NCBI GenBank assembly: GCA_005801395.1
Contig: SYDV01000485.1
Location: 1-8,430, forward strand
Origin: Planctomycetia bacterium
Lineage (GTDB): Bacteria > Planctomycetota > UBA11346
DNA: 8,430 nt
Direction of reading: 5' to 3'
The stretch's first letter is position 1. Every line of letters starts with the position of its first letter. The position numbers and the translations under genes were made by a program. The notes under the pieces are model-generated. The model saw only the letters and a list, made by a program, of their open reading frames with translations, had not been told where the DNA came from and ran no database searches. Positions 1-6,558 of the stretch are shown here, piece after piece.

Positions 1-1572
1 ATTGGTATTTTTGCTTTTCGCCGTTCGACCGGAAAGAGTGAAGACTTTTTCGTCGCAAGTCGCTCGCTCGGGCAATGGGTGTTCTTGTTATCGTTATTTG
101 GCACCAATATGACCGCGTTTGCTATTCTCGGTAGTTCCGGAATGGCTTATCAGCGCGGTATTGGCGTATTTGCCATCATGGCGTCGTCATCGGCAATTAT
201 TATCCCACTCACCATTTTCTTTATTGGTACGCGGTTATGGGGCCTGGGTAAAAAGTACGGGCACATGACGCAGGTGCAGTATTTCCGTGATCGTTGGCAA
301 AGTAATGGTTTGGGTACACTTATTTTTGTTCTGACGGCGTTGATGTTAGTGCCCTATATTATTATTGGTGTCATGGGTGGCGGTGAAGTGATGGAAACCT
401 TGAGCACCACTAAAACCGTCGTTGATGGGAAAGAAGTCGCCACGGCCTGGATTCCCTATTGGTTAGGCAGTGCGGTCGTGGGCATGGTGGTGATGGGATA
501 TGTTTTCTTTGGTGGTATGCGTGGCACGGCATGGGTGAACTCATTCCAAACCGTGTTGTTTTTGACTTTCGGTGCGATCGCCATTTATCTGATTAGTAGT
601 AAGTTGGGCGGATTTGGCGCGATCATGGAGCGTCTTGCTGGCGACGAAAAAACGGCGCATCTGTTAGCGCGTGACCGCATTAGCCCGGCTGAATTTTTCA
701 GTTATATGTTTATTCCGCTGTCAGCGATTATGTTTCCCCATATTGCGATTATGTGCATGACGGCAGAACGCATTACCCACTTCAAAAAGACGGTTATCTT
801 CTATCCGCTGTGTATCGCCGCCATTTGGGTACCGTGTGTTTATTTGGGTGTGTTGTCTGCAGATTTGTTTCCCGGACTGAAACCAGGTGAAGCAAATGAC
901 GTTATCCCCAAATTGCTATCAACGTATACGGATGTGTGGATTTCTGGTATTTTAGGCGCCGGAATTATGGCCTGTGTTATGGCCACTGACAGCCAGATCA
1001 TGGCGATGACCACCATGTTTACGCAAGATATTTACGCACATTATTTTAAGAAATCAGAAATCGTCGATAAGGCCAAAGAAGAAAAACGCGAAGTATGGAT
1101 GGGTCGTGTCTTCGTGGTCGGGATTGCAGTGTTTAGTTATTTTGTCGCCTTGGCTTTACATAAACAGGCGGGCATTTTTGAACTCGCCATTCGCTTTGCG
1201 TTCTCTGGCTTTGCAGCTTTGGCCCCAGTTATGTTGGCAGCATTGTTCTGGAAGCGTTCGACCGCAGCCGGTGCATGGGCGGCAGTTAGTTGGGTGGCAT
1301 TTGCGATGATTGGTTCGTGGATTTTACAAAGTTATAGTGAGCCATTAATCGCGGCTTTGAAGCCTGGTCAAAATGCGCAAATATTTCCCGCCTTGGGGGA
1401 TTTATTCCTGCGCGGAAAAGTCAGCGTCACGATGTATGGATACTTGTTGGTCATGCCGATGACCATTGGCACTGCTGTTATTATGGTGGTCGTGTCTCTT
1501 ATGACCAAACCACCAACTCAACCAATTCTTAATAAATACTTTCCTTCCAAATCCGGAGTTGCCACGCCATGA
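1..1572 (+). CDS. Sodium:solute symporter (SSS family), N-terminus outside window
   Basis: This is an inner-membrane secondary transporter that would couple uptake of an organic solute to sodium entry; the substrate cannot be read from the sequence. The frame is open from base 1. The residues encoded before the GTG at 79 (GIFAFRRSTGKSEDFFVASR, then SLG) look like the usual SSS segment following helix 1, so the true start lies upstream and 79 is not the start. About 523 residues are visible, with roughly twelve or more hydrophobic helices. Two family signatures can be seen: GGMRGTAWVNSFQ at about 511-549, and an A-T-D-S-Q...F-T-Q-D-I-Y stretch at 970-1035, which matches the helix 8 region carrying the second sodium-site Ser/Thr residues in characterised SSS proteins. 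Probably only part of helix 1 is missing. The stop overlaps the next gene's start (ATGA), which ties it to the acid-activating enzyme and suggests it imports a carboxylate or related precursor (inference). Confidence 0.9.
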   Translation: MGIFAFRRSTGKSEDFFVASRSLGQWVFLLSLFGTNMTAFAILGSSGMAYQRGIGVFAIMASSSAIIIPLTIFFIGTRLWGLGKKYGHMTQVQYFRDRWQSNGLGTLIFVLTALMLVPYIIIGVMGGGEVMETLSTTKTVVDGKEVATAWIPYWLGSAVVGMVVMGYVFFGGMRGTAWVNSFQTVLFLTFGAIAIYLISSKLGGFGAIMERLAGDEKTAHLLARDRISPAEFFSYMFIPLSAIMFPHIAIMCMTAERITHFKKTVIFYPLCIAAIWVPCVYLGVLSADLFPGLKPGEANDVIPKLLSTYTDVWISGILGAGIMACVMATDSQIMAMTTMFTQDIYAHYFKKSEIVDKAKEEKREVWMGRVFVVGIAVFSYFVALALHKQAGIFELAIRFAFSGFAALAPVMLAALFWKRSTAAGAWAAVSWVAFAMIGSWILQSYSEPLIAALKPGQNAQIFPALGDLFLRGKVSVTMYGYLLVMPMTIGTAVIMVVVSLMTKPPTQPILNKYFPSKSGVATP

Positions 1573-2669
1573 GCGCCGCCACTGACTACAAACCTGCTAC
1601 ACCAACCGCTATTGCGGATGCCAAAAAGAAACTCGACGCCCATGTGCGCGAGATGATCAAATGGCATTTTTCGTCCGAAACGGGCAGCCCCTATTGGCTT
1701 GAGTGGGCGAAAAAGAATAAATTTGACGCGATCAAGCATGTCAAAGGCGTAGATGACCTGAGTTTGTTTCCAAACTTTGTCGATGACGTCTTGCGCGATG
1801 AGCAAAATGATCGCTTTGTGCCGAAGCCGTATAAAGGTAAACCCTATTTCGTGTTCGAAACGGGCGGCACCACGGGCATGCCGAAGCAGCGCATTAGTTG
1901 GACCGATCATTTACACGATTACACCGAATTTGGTGAAAAAATTGATCAGAAGTTTTTCCCTAAGAATTCGCATTGGTTAATGGCTGGTCCAACCGGCCCT
2001 CGTCGTCTGCGTATGGCGGTGGAACATTTAGCCAATGTGCGTGGCGGTAGCTGTTATCACATCGATTTAGATCCGCGTTGGGTAAAACGCTGTATTAAAA
2101 AAGGTGATTATAATCAGGCAGAAGAATACAAAGAACACGTGGTCGATCATGACATCGTGATTCTGCGGAACCGTACTAATATTCAGTGCTTATTTACCAC
2201 GCCGAAAATTCTTGAGGCGATGGCTGAGCGTACCTCGATCGTCAGTTTAGGAATTAAAGGTGTGTTTTGCGGTGGAACTTCCATGACCCCACAAGTGGTG
2301 CGTTTCCTCGCTGAAGAAGTATTGGAAGGTAAGGCGCTCTTTTGCCCAACTTATGGCAATACGTTGATGGGTCTGGCAACCAGCCGTCCCGTGTCGGAAA
2401 AAACCGGTTGGAGCGTCGTTTATCACGCGCCACAGCCACGTGCGATTCTACGTGTGGTTGATCCAAACGATTCGTCGAAAGATGTCGATTACGGTGCCTG
2501 GGGTCGTGTCGAATTATCGACCTTTACCAAAGAATTCTTTATGCCGCGCTTGCTGGAACGCGACGAAGCGATGCGCCGTGAACCAATTAACCGTTGGCCG
2601 TGGGACGGCGTTGCTGATGTGCGTCCATTTGGCGCATCAAGCGGCAAAATCATTGAAGGTGTTTATTAA
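1569..2669 (+). CDS. Short AMP-forming acid-activating enzyme (LuxE/PaaK-like adenylate-forming family)
   Basis: Predicted to activate a carboxylic acid with ATP to an acyl- or aryl-adenylate. The phosphate-binding motif TGGTTGMPK is at residues 98-106. A TYGNT motif (261-265) fits the A5 adenine/acid-binding loop, and W-G-R-V-E-L (311-316) followed by E-R-D-E-A (330-334) fits the A7 region with its ribose-binding Asp. At 366 residues it is much shorter than typical acyl-CoA ligases (about 500-650) and somewhat shorter than PaaK (about 430), but close to LuxE acyl-protein synthetases (about 370). It ends at S-G-K-I-I-E-G-V-Y, so the mobile C-terminal lid with the usual catalytic lysine appears absent or minimal. 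I see no Cys near the C-terminus equivalent to the LuxE acyl-accepting cysteine. GGAG at 1555-1558 lies 10 bases before the ATG, which overlaps the symporter stop. The next gene is an acyl-reductase-like ALDH, so the pair could act as a split acid reductase. The acid substrate is unknown. Confidence 0.8.
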   Translation: MSAATDYKPATPTAIADAKKKLDAHVREMIKWHFSSETGSPYWLEWAKKNKFDAIKHVKGVDDLSLFPNFVDDVLRDEQNDRFVPKPYKGKPYFVFETGGTTGMPKQRISWTDHLHDYTEFGEKIDQKFFPKNSHWLMAGPTGPRRLRMAVEHLANVRGGSCYHIDLDPRWVKRCIKKGDYNQAEEYKEHVVDHDIVILRNRTNIQCLFTTPKILEAMAERTSIVSLGIKGVFCGGTSMTPQVVRFLAEEVLEGKALFCPTYGNTLMGLATSRPVSEKTGWSVVYHAPQPRAILRVVDPNDSSKDVDYGAWGRVELSTFTKEFFMPRLLERDEAMRREPINRWPWDGVADVRPFGASSGKIIEGVY

Positions 2670-2671
2670 GT

Positions 2672-2747
2672 AGCTACGAGCTTCGAGTTTCGAGCTTCAA
2701 ACTTCGGTCGATTCAAACTCGCAGCTCGCAGCTCGCAGCTCGTAGCT
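2672..2747. repeat. Heptamer-based imperfect inverted repeat filling the intergenic gap
   Basis: The gap between the ligase stop and the ALDH start is almost wholly repeat. The outer arms AGCTACGAGCT (2672-2682) and AGCTCGTAGCT (2737-2747) are exact reverse complements. Inside, the left arm runs in 7-base units (CTACGAG 2675, CTTCGAG 2682, TTTCGAG 2689, CTTCAAA 2696) and the right arm in complementary units (CTCGCAG at 2718, 2725 and 2732, then CTCGTAG at 2739). The transcript could fold into a long imperfect hairpin around a central loop near 2705-2713. It is followed by A-rich rather than T-rich sequence on the plus strand, so it is not a canonical intrinsic terminator. It may be a dispersed intergenic repeat, an RNA-stability element, or an attenuator between the two halves of the operon. 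Confidence 0.85.
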
Positions 2748-2755
2748 TTCAAAAA

Positions 2756-2760
2756 AAGGA
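2756..2760 (+). promoter_or_regulatory. Ribosome binding site of the ALDH-like gene
   Basis: AAGGA lies 7 bases before the ATG at 2768, directly after an A-run that follows the inverted repeat. It is the clearest Shine-Dalgarno site in the block and supports the chosen start. This gene is the only one after the symporter that is not overlapped by, or within 3 bases of, its upstream neighbour, so it needs independent translation initiation. Confidence 0.75.
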
Positions 2761-2767
2761 ATACCAT

Positions 2768-4183
2768 ATGAACAAACCAATTCACATTCCGGCACTTCGT
2801 TTCGGTCAGCCGTATAAGAGCTGCGATGTTTTAACCACCAAAGGCGCTGAGATTTCGCAGGTTAATGCGGGACTCATTCGTCGTGATTTATTACAGATAA
2901 AAAAAGCCACGACGGAACTGGAAGCCATTCCGATGCCGCGTTTATTAGAGATTTGTAAAAAGGCAGGTGAATTATTTCAGCACGGAACGGTGCCCGTTGG
3001 TCTGGATAATCAGCCACAGTCGGCTGAAGATTATGTGCGACAAGCGTCCGTTTCGTGTGGTTTGCCGCACGCAATGGTGCGTAATAATATGAGTAAAATC
3101 GCGCTGGTGATGACCGATATGAAGACCATTTTGAAAGGTCTGACGCGGGGTTTAGATTTATCAGTTATTGATGCTGGTATGGGTGAACAAAATGGTGTGC
3201 CAGTGAGTTTCTATCGCACCACGGATATGTTGGGTGTGGTGTTGCCGTCAAACAGCCCAGGTGTGAACTCGTTGTGGATACCATCCATCGCGCTCAAAGT
3301 GCCAGTGGTTTTAAAACCTGGCCGCGATGATCCGTGGACACCGTACCGCATTGCTCAATCGTTTATTGCTGCTGGTTGCCCACGCTCGGCATTTTCATTT
3401 TTGCCTACCACCCATGACGGCGCGCATGCGTTGCTGGCATTGGCGGGTCGCTCGCAATTATTTGGTGATGCGAGTATTACCAAACGCTACGCGGGCAATC
3501 CTAACGTTGAATTACATGGCCCTGGGTACAGCAAGGTGCTGATTGGCGACGATATGGTAAAAGACTGGCCTAAATTAATCGACGTCTTAGTCACTTCAGT
3601 CGCCGCAAATGGCGGACGTAGCTGCGTAAATGCGTCTGCGATTGTGGTGCCCAAATTCGGCAAAGAAATCGCTGCTGCCTTGGCTGAACGCTTAGCCAAG
3701 ATTTTGCCCACTGCGGCAGATGATCCGAAAGCGGGTTTATCTGGTTTTGCCAATCCAGCCGTGGCTGAAAGTATTTCTGAAACCATTGATAAAGATTTAG
3801 CGACGCCGGGGGCAGAAGATGTGACGGCCCGTTACCGTAAAGGCCCACGCTTCGTGACGCACGAAGGCCGCACATTTTTGTGCCCAACCGTGGTGCACTG
3901 CGATTCGTTCTGTCATCCGTTGGCTAATCGGGAATTCTTATTCCCGTATTGCTCGGTCGTGGAAGTGCCACAAGCCGACATGCTTGCACAGATTGGTCCT
4001 TCTTTAGTCGTTAGCGGAATTACGAAAGATAAAGCTTGGACGAAACAATTGTTAGCGTCACCGCTGATTCATCGCCTTAATTTAGGTGCGATGGCAACCT
4101 CGCATGTACATTGGGACCAACCGCACGAAGGTAACCTTTTTGAGTGCTTGTATCATCGTCGAGCTGTACAGACAGCAGGGTAA
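2768..4183 (+). CDS. Aldehyde dehydrogenase-superfamily protein, LuxC-like acyl reductase candidate
   Basis: A 471-residue ALDH-superfamily oxidoreductase. The expected catalytic landmarks are visible: the nucleotide-site segment with SNSPGVNSLW (161-170) and VLKPGRDDP (181-189, candidate K183); an E-L-H-G-P-G stretch (248-253) where ordinary ALDHs have E-L-G-G; the nucleophile region NGGRSCVNAS (281-290) with C286; and NREFLFP (387-393), equivalent to the E-x-F-x-P motif. The replacement of E-L-G-G and the R-S-C-V-N context resemble acylating or fatty-acid-reductase (LuxC) members more than ordinary aldehyde oxidases. Known enzymes of that type reduce acyl thioesters to aldehydes with NAD(P)H, or run in reverse. 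It follows a LuxE-length acid-activating enzyme and precedes an Fe-ADH by 3 bases, so an acid-to-aldehyde-to-alcohol route is plausible. The chain length or aromatic nature of the substrate cannot be told. An ordinary aldehyde dehydrogenase remains possible. Confidence 0.82.
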   Translation: MNKPIHIPALRFGQPYKSCDVLTTKGAEISQVNAGLIRRDLLQIKKATTELEAIPMPRLLEICKKAGELFQHGTVPVGLDNQPQSAEDYVRQASVSCGLPHAMVRNNMSKIALVMTDMKTILKGLTRGLDLSVIDAGMGEQNGVPVSFYRTTDMLGVVLPSNSPGVNSLWIPSIALKVPVVLKPGRDDPWTPYRIAQSFIAAGCPRSAFSFLPTTHDGAHALLALAGRSQLFGDASITKRYAGNPNVELHGPGYSKVLIGDDMVKDWPKLIDVLVTSVAANGGRSCVNASAIVVPKFGKEIAAALAERLAKILPTAADDPKAGLSGFANPAVAESISETIDKDLATPGAEDVTARYRKGPRFVTHEGRTFLCPTVVHCDSFCHPLANREFLFPYCSVVEVPQADMLAQIGPSLVVSGITKDKAWTKQLLASPLIHRLNLGAMATSHVHWDQPHEGNLFECLYHRRAVQTAG

Positions 4184-4186
4184 CGC

Positions 4187-5377
4187 ATGCGTCCAGCATC
4201 AACTCCTTTAGCCAACATTGATTTCTCGTCCCGCCGGCCACGCTTGGTGGCTGGGTCAGGATGTGTTGCGCGCGTTGGTGAGCTGGCGCGTGAATTTGGT
4301 GGCACGTGTGCATTGTTAGTTACCGATCAAGGTATTGTTGCTGCTGGACATGCTCAACGCGTGACGTCAGCCCTGCAAGCGCAGGGATTAACGGTAGTGA
4401 TTTATGATCAGGTCCATGAAAATCCGACAACGGATGACGTTGCTGCCTGTCTTAAAATAGCTCAAAGCGGAAAAGTTGACATCATTATCGGTGTTGGTGG
4501 CGGCAGTTCGCTCGATACGGCCAAAGGATGTAATTTTTTGCTGACTAATGGTGGTCGCATGCGCGATTATTGGCATACCAAAGCAGCGACTAAACCCCTG
4601 CTGCCATTGATCGCCATTCCGACGACCTCAGGCACCGGTAGCGAATGTCAGAGTTATGCGCTCATAGCTGATGCCGAAACGCATCAGAAAATGGCTTGTG
4701 GCGATGCTAAGGCGATGGCTCGTGTCGCTTTGCTTGATCCGATGTTGACGATTACTCAGCCGCGAAAAGTGAGCGCCTGTACGGGACTCGATGCGATTGG
4801 TCACGCGGTGGAAACCATGGTGACGAGCAAGCGTAATCCCGTGTCGCATTTATTTGCCCGCGAAGCTTTTGCGTTACTCAATACGCATTTTCCTATTGTG
4901 CTCGAAAAACCAACTGACGTCGGAGCACGAGGCGCCATGCAATTGGGTGCAGCCTATGCCGGACTTGCGATTGAAAATAGTATGTTGGGTGCGGCTCATG
5001 CTTGTGCGAATCCGCTTACCGCGCGTCATGGTGTTATACATGGACAGGCAGTCGCTATGATGTTACCAACGGTTGTGCGCTATAATGCTGGCGACCCCGT
5101 GGCGGCAGCATTGTATGCGGAACTCTCGGTCTTTGCAGGCTTAAGTATGCCAGGCAATGTGGACGCGGCAGTAAATGCCTTAGTACGTCGTCTTGACGAG
5201 TTATTGGTTATTGCCGGCCTGCCAAATAATCTCAAGGCTATGGGCGTAAACGAAAATGATATTGCTGCGTTAGCTCAAAATGCAGAACAGCAATGGACTG
5301 GCACCTTCAATCCACGTCCGGTTAAAGCGGCAGAGTTTACCACCTTGTATCAATTAGCTTTGCTGGGGCAGGCATGA
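4187..5377 (+). CDS. Iron-containing (group III) alcohol dehydrogenase
   Basis: A 396-residue cytoplasmic NAD(P)-dependent, metal-dependent alcohol dehydrogenase of usual family length. The dinucleotide-binding motif GGGSSLD is at 104-110 and PTTSGTGSE at 145-153. The four metal ligands are recognisable as D202, H206 (in GLDAIGHAVE), H271 (in GAAHACANPL) and H285 (in VIHGQAV). Their spacing, D to H +4 and H to H +14, is the family pattern seen in FucO, so the enzyme looks intact. These enzymes interconvert alcohols with aldehydes or ketones. The start is 3 bases after the ALDH stop with a weak AGGG at 4177-4180; its own stop overlaps the next start (ATGA). Context suggests it handles the aldehyde made or used by the ALDH-like neighbour. 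It could equally be a dehydrogenase of another small alcohol; the substrate is not predictable. Confidence 0.92.
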   Translation: MRPASTPLANIDFSSRRPRLVAGSGCVARVGELAREFGGTCALLVTDQGIVAAGHAQRVTSALQAQGLTVVIYDQVHENPTTDDVAACLKIAQSGKVDIIIGVGGGSSLDTAKGCNFLLTNGGRMRDYWHTKAATKPLLPLIAIPTTSGTGSECQSYALIADAETHQKMACGDAKAMARVALLDPMLTITQPRKVSACTGLDAIGHAVETMVTSKRNPVSHLFAREAFALLNTHFPIVLEKPTDVGARGAMQLGAAYAGLAIENSMLGAAHACANPLTARHGVIHGQAVAMMLPTVVRYNAGDPVAAALYAELSVFAGLSMPGNVDAAVNALVRRLDELLVIAGLPNNLKAMGVNENDIAALAQNAEQQWTGTFNPRPVKAAEFTTLYQLALLGQA

Positions 5378-6558
5378 AGTGGGTGTACGAGACGTCCAGA
5401 CGTCTCGGCGTAGTGGGCATCCGCTTTGTCGGATGCTGGCGATCAGGATTATTGGTGCTGTTAGCAAGCGCCACCATGACCGCGAGCGCGGCAGATTGGC
5501 CGTTGTTTCGCGGGAATTCAGCGCAAACGGGATTTATTAACGAACCGTTGGCGATGAATTACACGCTTACCTGGACGTATCGCACAGGACGGATGTGTAC
5601 GTCACCCGTGGTGGCGAATGGCATTGCGGTAGTCGGTTCCGGTGACGGTAAAGTGCATGCGGTGAATCTTAAAGATGGTTCGGCGCGCTGGACCTTTGAT
5701 CTCGGCGCGGAAATCGAAGGATCACCTGCTATTCATAATGGCCAGGTCGTTATTGGTAGCACTGAAGGCAAGGTAGTTTGTTTGTCATTGACGGATGGGG
5801 CTTTGCGTTGGGAAACGAAGGCGGGCGATAAAATATCAGGTGCCGTTACTATTTATTCGACCAATGAAACGACCCGCGTGTTGGTCGGTAGTTATGACAA
5901 TAACGTGTACTGCTTTGAATTGGTCGATGGTAAAAAAGTATGGGCATATGAAACGCAAAGTTACGTGAATGGGACGCCTGCGATTACCACGCTCAATCAA
6001 GAAGCGGTTGCGGTGGTTGGTGGCTGCGATGCGAAACTCCACGTGATCAAATTAGCTGACGGTAAAGCAATACGCGAAATCGAAGTATCAGCCTATGTCG
6101 CCTCATCGCTCGCCTGTAATAACGGACAGGCGATAACGGGGCACTATGGGAATGAAGTGATCAGTGCGGAATTAGCCACAGGGGCGACGTTGTGGACGTA
6201 TAAGGAGAAAAACTTTCCATTTTTCTCGTCGCCCGCGGTTAGTGCCGCAGAAGTAGTCATTGGCGGACGTGATCGCCGACTTCATTGTATTGATCGTACG
6301 ACGGGCAAAGTTCGTTGGGTGTTTGCGGCGCGGGGCAATGTCGATGGAAGTCCAATTATTGGCGGTAATCACACCTTAGTTGGTTCTGATGATGGCAGAA
6401 TCTACCTAATTGATTTAGCGACGGGCAAAGAAGCCTGGTCCTATGAGATCGGTGATAAAATCAGCGGCTCTCCGGCGGTTGTCGGAAAACAGTTTCTTGT
6501 CGGATGCGATGATGGTGGTCTGTACGCTTTCACTGCGGTAACAAAGGAATCTCCATGA
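5374..6558 (+). CDS. Exported PQQ-like (BamB-like) beta-propeller protein
   Basis: A 394-residue protein with a signal peptide and a beta-propeller. The hydrophobic core is at about residues 25-39 and a likely signal peptidase I site follows T-A-S-A near residue 39, so it should act outside the cytoplasm. The mature part opens with D-W-P-L-F-R-G. It then shows about seven repeats of roughly 40 residues, each with (D/T)-G-x-x-x-W or a variant at 101, 141, 185, 229, 269, 310 and 350, usually followed by G-S-P-A and a V-x-G-S-x-D-G turn. That fits a 7-8-bladed propeller. It has no C-x-x-C-H heme motif and is much shorter than true quinoprotein dehydrogenases (about 600 residues), so PQQ catalysis is unlikely; a binding, scaffold or sensing role is more plausible. 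The ATG overlaps the Fe-ADH stop with GGGG at 5365-5368. Its first codons are formed by two perfect hairpins, so a later start such as GTG 5413 is possible. Confidence 0.88.
   Translation: MKWVYETSRRLGVVGIRFVGCWRSGLLVLLASATMTASAADWPLFRGNSAQTGFINEPLAMNYTLTWTYRTGRMCTSPVVANGIAVVGSGDGKVHAVNLKDGSARWTFDLGAEIEGSPAIHNGQVVIGSTEGKVVCLSLTDGALRWETKAGDKISGAVTIYSTNETTRVLVGSYDNNVYCFELVDGKKVWAYETQSYVNGTPAITTLNQEAVAVVGGCDAKLHVIKLADGKAIREIEVSAYVASSLACNNGQAITGHYGNEVISAELATGATLWTYKEKNFPFFSSPAVSAAEVVIGGRDRRLHCIDRTTGKVRWVFAARGNVDGSPIIGGNHTLVGSDDGRIYLIDLATGKEAWSYEIGDKISGSPAVVGKQFLVGCDDGGLYAFTAVTKESP
5388..5407. repeat. Perfect 9-bp inverted repeat inside the propeller gene's first codons
   Basis: CGAGACGTC (5388-5396) and GACGTCTCG (5399-5407) are exact reverse complements separated by only CA. 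The near-palindrome lies 14 bases after the propeller ATG and encodes part of an unusually long N-region of the signal peptide. It could be a protein-binding palindrome, an RNA hairpin near the start codon, or a dispersed repeat that has been absorbed into the reading frame. Confidence 0.85.
5417..5436. repeat. Perfect 7-bp stem-loop inside the propeller gene's first codons
   Basis: GCATCCG (5417-5423) and CGGATGC (5430-5436) are exact reverse complements around the 6-base loop CTTTGT. It sits 9 bases after the previous inverted repeat, so two independent hairpins occupy about 50 bases at the start of the propeller gene. The form resembles short palindromic repeats (REP-like) that are normally intergenic. 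Confidence 0.8.
6543..6548 (+). promoter_or_regulatory. Ribosome binding site of the radical SAM gene
   Basis: AAAGGA lies 6 bases before the ATG at 6555 and within the last codons of the propeller gene. It favours 6555 over the in-frame ATG at 6570 and suggests the radical SAM gene initiates well even though it overlaps the upstream stop. Confidence 0.65.

Noticed and set aside
1518..1910. Minus-strand open frame of 130 codons across the symporter/ligase junction
   Set aside because: It lies opposite two strongly supported genes, has no recognisable domain, and its composition is that of an antisense shadow.
1569..2673. Luminescence (lux) operon
   Set aside because: LuxE- and LuxC-like genes are present, but no luciferase LuxA/B or thioesterase LuxD is seen, and the other neighbours do not fit.
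2672..2755. Rho-independent terminator after the ligase gene
   Set aside because: The stem is long and interrupted and is followed by CTTTC and an A-run, not a T-run, on the plus strand; the minus strand has no gene ending here.
3487..3887. Two overlapping minus-strand open frames inside the ALDH-like gene
   Set aside because: They overlap each other and a motif-rich coding gene, with no domain or plausible start signal.
5374..6558. True PQQ-dependent alcohol dehydrogenase
   Set aside because: It is about 200 residues too short, has no heme-binding C-x-x-C-H motif, and shows only generic propeller repeats.
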